Assembly: GCF_030035675.1 (NCBI RefSeq) | Contig: NC_084485.1 | Span: 93,764,838-93,828,837 of the forward strand | DNA: 64,000 bases | Direction of reading: 5' to 3' | From: Rhineura floridana | Lineage: Eukaryota > Chordata > Lepidosauria > Squamata > Rhineuridae | Shown here: positions 20,916-32,699 of the stretch, one piece after another | Layout: every line of letters starts with the position of its first letter | Position numbering within the stretch: the first letter of the stretch is position 1 | Program-made: the position numbers and the translations under genes | The notes under the pieces: model-generated | The model's database searches: none | Seen by the model: only the letters and a program-made list of their open reading frames with translations | Told to the model about the DNA's origin: nothing

Positions 20916-22384
20916 ACCTTTGCTTCAACCTCTTCGCCTGGAAGGGTTTCTGGGTCTTTAATGGAAAGCACAAATTCAGCATGGGATGCTTTTCCAGGCA
21001 TGCAAATACACCTGCTAAACATCTGCTAGTCTCTCAGCTATTAAAAAACACAGAAGCCCTGCAAGAAAAGAAAGGTTGTCAACTCTACACATATTTTCTC
21101 CTCCACATTTCAGCAACAAAGTAAAAGGGAGAGCCGACATATTAAGATCTGACATGGATAGCTTCTCACTCCAGTTTTCAAGTATTGGGTAAGCATATCT
21201 TCCATTTACCTGAAAAACAAGGCCTGGAACAGGAAGCTCTCTGCTCTTCATAGACGGAGCATATAGTGTGTGTAGGTTTCTGTAGGGAAAAAGTAGTGTG
21301 TGTAGATTTCTGCAACTATGTGAGCTTGCCTTCTATATGGCAAGTTCAATGAACCATTCAGAGCAGCTGCAGGATTGGATGAAAATTATTGTGAGAAGAA
21401 GCACCAGCATAGTGGGTGCAACGGCCTTTTCAAATAGACCCCAGCCGCCATTGTATGCACAGCATGACTTTCACTGAAAGAGGACTTAATTCCAGTTAAG
21501 GACCTATCATAGCTAATGCAATACAAGTCTGTCAAACAAAGCAGGATTGTTCCCATCCCTGCTTCTTGGGGCATTTCCAGGTGTCATTCTTATTGAGCAT
21601 TCATCCTGATTTGCTTGCAAGACTAAACAATGTTGGCTATATAATGAGCATTCATTGATTTGTTTGTGGGGAGGTGAGACTTTCCACTGCATTTTCCCAT
21701 CACTTTCCTTATCGCAAAACATCCAATCTTTTTGAGGCTGTGGGTTTGTCATGCAAGACCTCTCTATCAACTATACTTGCAGAGCCCTGAATATGCCTCT
21801 ATAGGACCAAATCCCACCCAAAAATAGTCACAGTCTAGAAGTGCCCTTAGTTATTGATTTTTGATTAATTTGTATAAACTCAGGGAGGGGTTGTGCTCAA
21901 ACAGGAGAGCTGATTAAGGAGTATTTATCAGCAAAACTTGTTCATGTCACAAACCAGTAAAATGAGCAATCTCATCACAACCTTGAGTGATGAAATAAGA
22001 CACATGTTTAAGAAGTTTATCCATCCATGGCATAAGCTCATAGTCAATGTTGTTGTTGACAGCAAAGACAGAGATGGCACTACTGACATGGTTATAAGCC
22101 AGTGTCTCTCATGTAACCATTCAGACAATTTCACTTCCTCATAGCATTGTAAATCACAAACCTTTTTGTGTTGTTTTGGTGCATTCACATAGTTTTGAAT
22201 AACTGCTGGAAAATTACACCTTTTATGTGTCTCTACTATATTACTAAAAATGCTTTTTAGCAATATTTAACTAACTAATCAGTTAAAGACAATGGAAATG
22301 ACATATCTAATTCTATTAATTTAAAGTTAAACAAAATCTAGTGTGTCAAAGAACTCAAGTCAGTATCATTTTTTGTGACAGTTG
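20916..22384. other. No gene or named repeat recognised
   Basis: AT-rich sequence. Short frames on both strands show no conserved features. The CCAGGCATGCAAATACACC at about 20994 contains one octamer-like ATGCAAAT word, probably by chance. Confidence 0.35.
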
Positions 22385-22475
22385 ACAGTGCAATCTTAAG
22401 CATGTTTAGTCAGATGTCAATATAAATTCAACGGGATTTATTCTTCAACAAATGTGTTTAGGATTGCAGCCTGAG
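22385..22475. mobile_element. Palindromic MITE (TAAGCATG / AGGATTGCAG type)
   Basis: Starts CAGTGCAATCTTAAGCATGT and ends GTGTTTAGGATTGCAGCCTG, a hairpin of about 90 bases. Decayed relatives lie at 39752-39835, 47632-47720 and 48885-48975, and half of it seeds the tandem array at 23756. Confidence 0.65.
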
Positions 22476-22611
22476 TTATCAGTGAATAACTACTGCTATC
22501 TCACATACAATGCAATGTAAAACCAAAACAATATTTGACAGAAACGTTTTATTTCTTACAAATCCTTTAGTGTACCTAAATGCTTGCTACTGCTTGTACT
22601 AACACAGGCTA

Positions 22612-22770
22612 GATACTATTCACTAATAGGCAAAAAAACCTTGTGGTTTAAGAATGTACCTGTAGCTGTAGATATTTCAATCACACTTTAAAAAGCACGG
22701 AAATTGGGTGGCTATAGTGAATGACCTGAGCTCCTCTCAGAGATTATACTTCCACAAATGTGGCTGTGTA
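22612..22770 (+). repeat. Interspersed repeat R1, partial copy
   Basis: ATTCACTAATAGGCAAAAAA then CCTTGTGGTTTAAGAATG and a CTTTAAAAAGCACGGAAATT block is the left end of the unit that forms both arms of the structure at 24598-25895. Confidence 0.65.
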
Positions 22771-23263
22771 TTACAGTCAGCATGGATTTTTCGCATTCTG
22801 CAATGTTAAATTGAAAATACCCCCATGCCATTCTGATGCTTCCCATAAGCTCATTTCAAACCAAAATCTTACTTACAGCCCTGAACTCAGAAATGCTTGC
22901 TTAACAACCCTGTAAATGTTCATGGCAATACACAAAACAGTCAGAGAGAACTGAGAGTTCAAAGTGTAAAAAGAGAGAGAGAAAACAGACCCCTTTTGGA
23001 CTTCTTTCTGTCAGAATTTTCTTAATTTGTTGAAATCAATTAAAAATCAGTCATGTTCACAGAGTACCTGTAATCCTTTTACTGACCTTGCCCCATATTC
23101 TGACCTTCATCTTCTGCAGTTTAAGAGTGTAAAAAATGCCTGCCTGGATTTTAATCCATTTAAGAAATTTAGCATTGAATTCAATGATAAGGCTGGGCTC
23201 AGTAAGAACCAATTTCAATGCCTAAAAGCCAGACTCACAGCAGCTTGGCTTCCCTAATCAGGG
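22771..23263. other. No gene or named repeat recognised
   Basis: AT-rich, with a short GAGAGAGA run near 22972. The plus-strand frame 23027-23257 has no recognisable domain. Confidence 0.35.
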
Positions 23264-23550
23264 GGCCACACCCACGCCAGACCTTTATTTCACTTTAGAC
23301 AGTCATGGCTTCCCCCAAAGAATCCTGGGAAGTGTAGTTTGTGAAAGGTGCTGAGAGGAAACTCCTATTTCCCTGACAGAGCTCCAGTGGCCAGAGTGGT
23401 TTAACAGTGCTCTGATTGAAGCTCTGTGAGGGGAACAGGGCCTCTCCTAGCAACTCTCAGCACCTTTCACTAACTACACATCCCAGGATTCTTTGGGGGA
23501 AGTCATGACTGTCTAAAGTGAAATAAAGGTCTGGTGTGGATGTGGCCAGG
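23264..23550. mobile_element. Palindromic MITE, best copy (about 287 bp)
   Basis: The left arm GGCCACACCCACGCCAGACC, continuing into TTTATTTCACTTTAGACAGT and CATGGCTTCCCCCAAAGAAT, is mirrored by ATTCTTTGGGGGAAGTCATG, ACTGTCTAAAGTGAAATAAA and GGTCTGGTGTGGATGTGGCC. The whole element is a near-perfect hairpin with a middle of about 100 bases. Non-autonomous. Confidence 0.8.
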
Positions 23551-23755
23551 GACAGCTTTGGTTTAAATTTGGGTGGGAGGCTACACGTGCCTGCTGTAGA
23601 ATAAAAAGGTGGGGGAAATCTTGAAAAAGAATAATACTGTTCACAGTGTTTTCCTTTTAGAAAGGGGCTTCCCCTCTGCCCAGTGCTGACCCATCCAACT
23701 CCCCTTTCCTCCCTCCCATCGCATTCCTGCTCTCCTCCCCCCTCCCCTCCCCCAG

Positions 23756-24545
23756 GTCAGTTGAACCTATCCTAAGCATGATTGCACATGAGTAAATCCC
23801 ACTGACCTAAAAAAGCATGCAAATGACCAAACATGCCCTCCCTCCTCCCTCCTATCCCCTCCCTCTTGCCCCTTCCAATCTCCTCCTTCCCCCTCCTCTT
23901 CCTTCCTCTCCCCTTCCCCTCTGCCTCCCCCTCCCCCATGGTCAGTTTTACCTGTCCCAAGCATTATTGCATGGGAGTAAATCCCATTGAACTCAATAAG
24001 CATGCAAATGATCACACCTGCCTTCCCCTCCCATCACCTCCCTTTTGTCCCTTCCCTCCCCCTTCCTTCACTCCTCCTCCCTCCTTCTGCTACCCCTCCT
24101 TCCCCCTCCCCTCCCCCTCCTTCTGCTACCTTCTCCCCCCTTCCTCCTTCCCTCTACTCTCCCCTCCCCCTCAGTCAGTTTTACTTATCCTAGAGCTCTG
24201 ATTGAACAGGAGTAAATTCCACTGAACTCAATAAGCATGCAAATTATCAGACCTGACTTCCCCATTCCCCTCCCCTCTTCCTTTTTCTTCCTCCCCTACC
24301 CACTCCAGACCTCTCTCCCCATTGTCAGTTTTACCTATCATAAGCAGAATTGCACAGGAGTAAATCCCACTGAACTCAATAAGCATGCAAATGATCAAAC
24401 CTGCCCTCCTCCTCACCCTCCTGCCTGCTCCCATCCCCCTCCTCCCCTTCCCATCCCCTGTGGTCAGTTTCACCTATCCTAAGCATGATTGCAGGGGAGT
24501 AAATCCCATTGAACTCAATAAGCATCCAAGAGATCAATCCATTCT
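23756..24545. repeat. Tandem array of MITE-half plus pyrimidine tract, with octamer motifs
   Basis: Five units start at GTCAGTT near 23756, 23941, 24174, 24324 and 24463. Each has a conserved part of about 75 bases (CCTATCCTAAGCATG, AGTAAATCCCACTGAACTCA, ATAAGCATGCAAATGATC) and a C/T-only stretch of 55-160 bases. Four carry a perfect octamer ATGCAAAT. Open frames here are low complexity and not genes. Confidence 0.85.
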
Positions 24546-24597
24546 TAGAAACTTCTACAGGATCCCATTTCTCACCTCCCAGATTAAAAAGCAGAGC

Positions 24598-25895
24598 AGT
24601 TCACTAATAGGCAAAACACCTTGTGGATTAAGAGCATACCTACAGCCAACAGATATTTCTATCAAACTTTAAAAAGCAGGGAAATTGGGCAGCTATAGTG
24701 AATGCACCAGGGGAGCAGGAGACCTGACCTCTTCTCTGAGATATTGTACTGCCCTACAAATTTGTCAAAATGCAAACACAATTTGGGTTGGTCTTTCACA
24801 GTCCAATCCATTTTCAGTGTAGCTTGGAAGAATGTGGTAACCTGTGCCTCTGAGCATATGGTGAGTGATGGCAACACCTGCAATCAGCCGAAATAACAGA
24901 AACAAGACATGTGCTGTGCTGATCTTCTTTTAGCAGGGAGGAAGCACCAATATTAAAACATTTGACGTGGTTCAGATAGTCACTTTAAATATGTTTGATT
25001 TACTTTGCAATTTTAGTGATGTTTCCTATAGGAAATCATTCTCTTTTGCTTCTGTTTCTGTGAATATGTGAAGTACAGCAACACTTTGCAACACTAAAAG
25101 AAAGCTCCAAAAACAATTGTGGAATAATGGCACTGAGTGTTCTGCAGAATAATTTCCAGCGGACATGAGGAGTGTCTCAGTTTGCACAAGATAAAACAGT
25201 TGGGGGTGAAATGTATTCTAGCAAAATTCTCAGTGTGCTCTATGTTTTTAATTGGCCATGCCCACCTTTCCTTAAGTGGAATAGTTTAAGCATAGCAGGC
25301 TGAAAACATGCATCTTGTAATGTATGATTTTACATCAAACTGCTGTTTCAGATTCAACTGTTAATGCACCCAAAATAGAAATAGAACATAACCTCCAGTT
25401 TGAAACACAAAAGGCTGTCTTCACCATCATATGACATTGACCAATAAAAAGGCTTTGAAATTAATAAAAATAAATTTGACACAGATTTCTAGGTGGAATA
25501 ATGAGAGAAATATAACTTTCTAGTTTAGACTCTCTGTAGAAACAGTAGTAACACAGGAAAGAAGCAAAATAAGAACACCTACAAAAATGTAATTCATCTT
25601 TGGAGATGGCAGATGTTGCCACCACTCACCATATGCATAAAGGCATATGTTACCAAATTCTTCCAAGCTACACAGGAAGTGGATTGGACTGTGAAAGACC
25701 AACCCAAATTGTGTTTGCATTTTGACAAATTTGTAGGACAGTGCAATATCTCAGAGAGGTGGTTGGGTCTCCTGCTCCCCTGGTGCATTCACTATAACTA
25801 CCCAATTTCCCTGCTTTTTAAAGTTTGATAGAAATATATGTTGGTTATAGGTAGGTTCTTAAACCACAAGGTTTTTTGCCTGTTAGTGAATATTG
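24598..25895. mobile_element. Element or structure with about 285-bp inverted arms
   Basis: The left arm 24598-24885 (from TTCACTAATAGGCAAAACAC to the GAGCATATGGTGAGTGATGG region) is the inverse complement of 25607-25895 at high identity. About 720 bases lie between the arms. The arm sequence also occurs alone at 22612-22770 and, in part, at 25900-25990. No transposase and no clear target duplication were found. Confidence 0.6.
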
Positions 25896-25994
25896 TCCTG
25901 GTCTATAAATCTGTAAAAATGCAAACACAATTTGGATTGGTGTTTCACAGTTCAATCCAATTCCTGAGTAGCTTGGAAGAATTTGGTAACATTG
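25896..25994 (+). repeat. Repeat R1, inner fragment
   Basis: AAATGCAAACACAATTTGGA, TTGGTGTTTCACAGTTCAAT and TAGCTTGGAAGAATTTGGTA repeat part of the arm at 24760-24840 in the same direction. Confidence 0.6.
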
Positions 25995-26483
25995 ATGTTG
26001 TTATGTGCCTTCAAGTCGATTTTCTGCATATGGCAACCCTATGAATCAGCGACCTCCAATAACATGTCATGAACCACCCTGTTCAGATCTTGTAAGTTCA
26101 GGTCTATGGCTTCCTTTATGGAATCAATCCATCTCTTGTTTGGTCTTTTTCTACTCCCTTCTGTTTTTCCCAGCATTATTGTCTTTTCTAGTGGAACATG
26201 TCTTGTAATGATGTGTCCAAAGTATGATAACCTCAGTTTCATCATTTTACCTTCTAGTGATAGTTCTGGTTTAATTTGTTCTAACACCCAATTATTTGTC
26301 TTTTTCACAGTCCATGATATCCACAAAGCTCTCCTCCAACACCACATTTCAGATGAGTTGATGTTTCTCTTATTCGCTTTTTTCACTGTCCAACTTTCAC
26401 ATCCATACATATTGTGAATACCATGGTCTGAATGATCCTGACTTTAGTGTTCAGTGATACATCTTTGCGTTTGAGGACCCTTT
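25995..26483 (-). mobile_element. RTE-BovB LINE 3' end, antisense
   Basis: The bottom strand encodes [60 protein letters not shown] and [18 protein letters not shown]. The tail matches the SINE tails here (CTTGAAGGCACATAACAAC). 5'-truncated, with a frameshift in the middle of the fragment (about 26320). Confidence 0.92.
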
Positions 26484-26860
26484 CCTCAAATATGGTAACA
26501 TGCTCTGAAAAAACAAAAGATCAGTCCCATATTTTTCTTTAACTTGTGGATCTTCTTTCTCTGTGTGTGTGTGTGTGTTTTTGTATTGCCATGAAATCTT
26601 ACATGGTTATTAACAAAGCTTTTCTTAGTGGAGCACTCTAAGGTTTGTAAGATTTTGTTTTCAAATGAGGTTATAAGAAACACCAGAATGGCAGTGGTGG
26701 TGGATTTTCAATTTAACCTTTAGGAATGTCAAAATTCTATATGGACTATTGATACAGCTATGATCACGGCTGTATAATTTACCCATGGCTAGGAGCTATA
26801 TGACACTATAGAGTCCAAAGCAATTGTGTGATGCCTCCACAAAGCATGACATTATACCAA

Positions 26861-28357
26861 GGGCTGGTTCACATGGATGTTTCGTGTCGGTCTGGTGCTA
26901 CTTGCACCCCCGTTACATTTGCATGGTTCACATGACGTTGCATGCAAAGAGGACACAGTTTTCCCCTTTAAATCTGTATTAAACCAATCTGGGGATAATG
27001 CGATAAGTGAAGGTAAAACTGTCTCCCCTTTGCAGCGTTAATTCATGTAGACACTTTGCTTTGTGTTTTTTTGCTAGGTGGGCAGATCCTTGCTTTCAGA
27101 TACTCCCCTTTCTCCACCCACTAAACTCTCCACGAGTTCCATTTTGCTTCCAGCAGCTTAACAAGGCACTTCTGACTGACTGCTCCTGAACTTCTGCAGC
27201 CCTCCTTTCTTTCACCCCTTTCTCCCCCAGTAAAATGCCTTCCTTCACGCCTGTTCTTTCTCTTTCTTCTTTTAAACTTCGGCATGGTTCGAACTCTTTC
27301 CACCCAAACTCCCTTGGGCTTTGCAAAAACGAAGCAGTGCCACTGATATGCTGGAAGGGAATGCTGGGCTGCAAAGGGTGTGGCAGTGGCGGCGGCAATG
27401 CCCTGGCACAATAGAAATGGGGCAGCCCAGAGTGCATAACGAGTTTCACTGAAATCACTTTTATGACCCAGGCTAACAACTTTGACAGCTGCACACAAGC
27501 GTGCGCACGTGCATAACCCATGCTGATCTCTCTCTCTTGCCCCCCCAATCACCCATTCTTTTCCCAGAGAAGGGGAGAAAGAGTGGGAAGAACAGGAGGA
27601 GGAGGGGAAAAATCATTGGCCTTACACGATGAAAGAGAAAGGCAAGTTCTGGCTCCACATGGAGTGACTGTCCCTTAGAAAATAATCCTGCGCACTGTGC
27701 CAGTTTTTCTTCAGACCACGAGGTGCTTTTCCCTTCCAGTTTACTGCATGCCACCCCAGCGGAGGGGGAAAGGAGCAGCTCCGGGATAGCCTGAGCCACC
27801 CCCACATCTCCCCAAAACCACGTTTCCTAGCCCCAGACCATTCCTTAAGGGTTCCCCCCCTTGCTTAAGGGTTCCCCCCCTTGCTCACATGTAGGCAACT
27901 CTTGCAAAGCAAAATTGTTTTATCCACCAATTACTGGCGATGTGACAGGAGCATACACACACACTGTCTCCCACTATAAAAATTGCATTTCATGCATACT
28001 TAATACTTAATAAAAAAGGGGGGGTTTACTATAAATATGTCAGGAAATGAAACTGACAGACAATAGTTTTTCATGTCAATTGCACCCCCCTCCTCTTCTC
28101 TGGCTTCAGCATGCAATTGTAAAAAAAAACCCTCCCCTTCTCAATTAGCAATATGGATACTCCGGAGGGAGTAAACATGTAAATTTGGGGGTGAAGCCAC
28201 AAGGAAACAGCTATACTAAACCTTCCCAGATGAACATGAATGCAAAACAGTGGATTGGAAGGTAGTACAGTAGGAAGTGTGTGAACCTTCCAAATCAATT
28301 GCGATGGGAAAATCTGCATCTTTAATTCAAAGTTCAGCTCCCATGTGAACCTGCCCC
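26861..28357. mobile_element. TIR DNA transposon, family A, long copy (1497 bp)
   Basis: Begins GGGCTGGTTCACATGG and ends CCATGTGAACCTGCCCC, the inverted ends of family A. TGGTTCACATGACGTTG and GTGGATTGGAAGGTAG match the short copy at 6688-7357. The extra 800 bases are richer in GC and hold overlapping bottom-strand frames (27096-27807, up to 150 codons). I cannot assign these to any transposase. Confidence 0.65.
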
Positions 28358-29486
28358 AAGAAAATACTCCCAATACCTATGCAGGGAAAGCACCAACCAG
28401 GATGCCTCTGGGTCTAACCATAAAAAATGATGGAGATCTGTGGTTGGATCTCCCATCTCCTAAAAGTTTAGCAAGCAGTGGCCACCCAGAGGAGAGGGGA
28501 TTTTGATAAGGTTGGCTGTGGTTGAGAAGGGGCTTAACCCTTTCCTTCAAAGTAGCTTTCTGAATGATAAATTATCTTTATCCTGTTAGACAAAACATAG
28601 GTGTGTACATGTAAAGAGTTACTTACTATACATGTGTCTTCCTACATGTTTAGTGAATATGAAGAGGGAGAAGTAAGTCCATGTCCTCAGGCCACGCCCT
28701 GATCTATATGTATTCCAGTGAATACACAAAGAACTTCTATGCACATACAGCTGTACACATGCAGGGGCCCTTTTCACACACACAGCAAAATGAACTAGAC
28801 CATGGTTTGTCTTGCTCCTCCCTCACACATTCATTGAACACTTGAACAGGGATTTAATAACAGGCTACAACCATTAAATGACTAACTGTTTTGCAGTGAT
28901 GCATGGGGAGTTATATACCATCCTGTCCTGCAGTCTCTCCAGAGGATACAATCAGGTTGTAAGATTCTTCTATGTGAACAGAGAAATAATGAGGCACAAC
29001 TGATTGTCTTAATTGTTACCATGTTATTTCCCAAAGATTCAGAACTGTCGCTTTGGAAAGAATTAAGGTTACATAGTTTACGCATTACATTTCTGGATAT
29101 ACAATGGGACCCCTTCCTATTATCCCACCTTCAGATACTACTAAATCAGTTCTGAGTTCACTCTTCTCTCTCTTGTGACTCCACATCAGTGTAACCTTAT
29201 GGAAATTATATCCTCTTTTATCTGTTGTCTGATTACTTAAATGTTTTCTATGCTCCTGAGGCTATTTAGATAAATGGAATTGCATAGTATATGAAGACAT
29301 TTTCACATATTACAGAAGCATTTTAAATGCCATAAGAAGAAATGACAGGAGCAATGTGCTATATTTCTCAGCATTGCGTAGATGGGTCATGAATATTTTT
29401 AATATGAATAGCTTTTAGTAGCTTAGTTATTTGACTGTAAATTCTTTCCAGAGTGTAAGCCACAAATACGTATATTATATACACAT
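28358..29486. other. No gene recognised; possible MITE trace
   Basis: AT-rich. Around 28770-28870, CTAGACCATGGTTTGTCTTG echoes the AAACCATGG-type repeat of 31180-31420. Otherwise nothing assigned. Confidence 0.35.
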
Positions 29487-29615
29487 ATGAACATGAAGCT
29501 GCATTGTACTAAGACAGACCCCTGGACATTTCTTTAAGAGATGATGCCAGAGATTGATGCTGGGAACTTGTGTGTGTAAAGCATGGGTTCCACCAATGAG
29601 CTATTACCTCTCGCT
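29487..29615 (-). mobile_element. tRNA-derived SINE, antisense
   Basis: The bottom strand reads a decayed TAGCTCATTGGTGGAACCCA head, a CATGCTTTACACAC B-box region, and a body ending CAGCTTCATGTTCATATG. It is the family seen in sense at 49508. Confidence 0.6.
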
Positions 29616-31159
29616 ATGTTGTAAGCAAAATTTTATAATTATTTTTTAGTTCTATGCAGAGAAAAACAGAACATCATGGGGTACTTTTCCCTCAAAGAAG
29701 CATCTATGACTAACAACACAATTTTCCATTATGTGTATTAATTAGATCAGGCCAAGCTTTCAGGTTTCCTTGGTCTACAGACCAACATCCTTCCTCCCCA
29801 CCCAAAATTTAGGCCTTATGTTGTGAAGTTGAAGCTCTTTTGGTTCCTTATTGTACTGCAGATTCTGTCATCTGATCTTGAATGGTGGCTAATGTATTCT
29901 TACCACAATTTAGCAAAATTTAGTCATTAATTTAGCTGTTGCTCTCAATGGGACTTAATTATGGCACGTTTTTTGCTGGATTGTGCCTAGGGATGGATTG
30001 TGCCTAGAAATATGTCGATTGCAGTTTCTCTTTGTTTCCTAATCTTAAATGTAGCAGTCTTCCACATTTCCACATTATTTAAGTCCTCATGAAAATCTAT
30101 CAGCGTTTTAGTGCAATTTTCTCCTAATATACACATTTGTATGCAGCTTTGCCTACATACAAACATTTTTGAAAAGCAATTTTCCCATATATAATGCAGT
30201 TTTGTATGTTATTTTCAATAATATATGCACTTATGCACACTTTACATGCAGTTTTGTACATGCTACTTGGGTGAACAAAACTGCAAAATTTGGAGATGTG
30301 CAAATTTCAAAGGATGGCTGTGTTTCACTTCATGTACTGCTTCACAAATGCAAATTAGGTAAGTTCACCTTTAAATGAGAACTGAGTCAAATTTCTCCCC
30401 CATCCCCAATTGCGCCCTACGTCATTAAAAAACAAACACCAACTGACAAACCAGCGTAGCAGCCACTGTGACTGGGAGACCTACCATGAGAAGATACATA
30501 CGCAAACTGTGGTTTTATTCTTTTTTCTGCTAGTTTAATTTGGCAGCAGTTAAATTACTACATTCCTAAACATAATGCCCAAGGTGAGATTCCATTATTT
30601 TCTTGTACCTTTAGGACTCAGAAATAATTTCATCGTAAGGAGGAGCAAAGGGCTTAAAAGGCTCTAATATCAAAGCAAGGCTATATATGGCTTCCAGTTT
30701 CATGCAGTCTCAAAAGCCTCTTGTGTAGGAATCCTAGATGTCATGTTGTTAATAATAATAATACTAAAGATACTAGCACACTGAACAACTGAAAATATGA
30801 TGAGTTTTCATAGGGATAAAAAGCTGAGAAACCGTACGCCTTTGCTTTTCCAAACTTTAAGTGCTATTTTGATTACCTGACTGAAGAATGTTCAAAAATG
30901 GCTCTAACAGGATATGGGCAACATCATAGAGAACAATGCTCCAAGGAGGAAGAGAAGCTCCCAGCAGAGTCTAGAGTGTTTACAAGGGCTGTGGCTGTTG
31001 TGACCCTGGCACTGTTTATAGATTTCTAAAGGGTTAGGAGGTTGATGTCAATGCCTGGACAAGCAATCTGTATTCTCTCTTGGACAATATTTATTTTAGG
31101 CACACCAGTGTAGTAGAGAGAATACTAGTGGACTGGAACTCTGGTCACGCAAAGCTGCA
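29616..31159. other. No gene; low-copy repeat text at about 30090-30420
   Basis: 30090-30420 is rich in GCAGTTTTGTA and ATATGCACTT words, an interspersed repeat of unknown class by its style. A TAATAATAATA run lies near 30750. No exon is seen. Confidence 0.35.
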
Positions 31160-31440
31160 CTCAGATGCCTAGTTTGCATGTCACACTAAGCCAAACCATG
31201 GCTTAGGATGAATGCATGAAGGAGACTGTGGTACTTTGCTCCTCCTGTTGTTTTACTATTGTACCACACTGACCTGGTTGCACTTAGATTAAGCTGTCCT
31301 GAATAAACCATGAACTGTAAACTGTAGCACTAACCTTGGTTATAGGGTATAGTTAGTCTGGAGAGAGCTAAACCACACACCTGGGTTCGGATGACACACT
31401 AAACCCAACTATGGCTCAGCTCAGTGTAGCACAGTAAGAA
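31160..31440. repeat. AAACCATGG-type interspersed repeat
   Basis: TTTGCATGTCACACTAAGCC at the left and GATGACACACTAAACCCAAC at the right form similar ends. Related words occur at 28770, 36940-37270 and 39390-39620. Probably a small DNA transposon family. Confidence 0.45.
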
Positions 31441-31689
31441 AAAAATCTACTCTCTGGGAACCTGCATGCTCGTCATTCATACTGAGCCATGATGCACTAA
31501 CATGATGGCCGGATCAGGCCAGACTGTTGTGCTTAAGCATGCACAGGAAGTAGGGAGTGGGCAGAGTAAATGCATACAAAAATTAAACATGTAAAATAGA
31601 TATCTAAATGCTTCCAACAAGCATTTTAAACTGATTCCCCCACTTTCTTCAAGTTGCTTTGCTATTCCTAGACAGAGCAATTGAATTAG

Positions 31690-31850
31690 ACTGACACTAT
31701 TATTATTTATTACATTTGTATACCGCCCCATGGCCAAAGCTCTCTGGGCGGTTTACAACAATTAAAAACATTAAAAACAAATATACAAATATACACATTT
31801 AATAACACTTTTATTAAAAAAAAAAACAATTTAAAAACGCATGCTAAAAT
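31690..31850 (-). mobile_element. L2-like tail, antisense (CCGCCC type)
   Basis: TTATTACATTTGTATACCGC, then CCCATGGCCAAAGCTCTCTG and GGCGGTTTACAACA. Sense copies read CCCAGAGAGCTTCGGCTATG, as at 35165. A short fragment of the same end lies at 32262-32311. Confidence 0.6.
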
Positions 31851-32261
31851 GCCTGGGTGGAGAGGAAAGACCTTGGCTGTAACCTGAGGTATTTTTGTGC
31901 AGGGAGTACTTTTGGCCAGAAATCCCAGACAGCCTTGACAGAAAATGACTACGTGGAGCATGGTGATGATGGCAGCAAGAACTTCAGGTGCAGCATTTTG
32001 AAGGCCCTTGAGGCTCAAATAACACGTGGTTTTCAGGGTTTCTTTGTTTGTGGGAAATGTGAGTGCAGTCTGCAGAGTGGCAGTGGGGAAGAAGTGGTTT
32101 TCTCTTAGTTATTTTTGCATACAAAATTCCCAATCCGCAGCCTTATCCTCTGCAATATGGGTACAATAATGGCGGACTGTATTAGCAGGGTAATTCAAAA
32201 AAATGTTTACAAACTCAGGTGTGAAAAAAGACAACGGGGTTGGTAAAAAAGATCCAAGTTA

Positions 32262-32311
32262 GGAGATTATTTATTTATTGCATTTGTATACTGCCCCATA
32301 GCTGAAGCTCT
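32262..32311 (-). repeat. L2-like tail fragment, antisense
   Basis: TTATTTATTGCATTTGTATA followed by CTGCCCCATAGCTGAAGCTC is the first 50 bases of the tail described at 31690. Confidence 0.55.
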
Positions 32312-32699
32312 CCTAAATGCAGCAGTGTAGTGACAAATATAGAAGTGCAGAGTCCCTTCATGAGTCATTAAGATTGGTCTCACAGGCCAAATTTGACTGA
32401 TGTTGCCACCCACCTGTCAATCACATGACATGATTATGGTGTCAAATGTTTGGTAAGTGGGCTCTCCAACCCACCTATCCAAACTCCTTGCAGGGGGTCC
32501 CCAAGCCACAACAGCCTACTGGCAATCAGGTGCTTGGAAACTGTTGCACATGGGGCTTTCCCAGCCCTGTGCTCAGGACTTCACAAAACACCAAACATAG
32601 GGCAAGCAAAGTGGTTCTTTCTTCCCTCCCCGGGGACACACACAAAGAAGCTGGTATTTTGCAGGTATCGCTGCGTGCAAGAGAGGTCCCTCTCACAGC

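Noticed and set aside
23833-24201. A proline/serine-rich 122-codon frame
   Set aside because: Direct result of the C/T-only tracts in the tandem array.
23756-24545. A CRISPR-like array
   Set aside because: Units are long, unequal and separated by low-complexity tracts in a vertebrate genome; it is a minisatellite.
27096-27807. Overlapping bottom-strand frames as a transposase
   Set aside because: Length up to 150 codons but no DDE-type blocks, zinc finger or family match could be seen.
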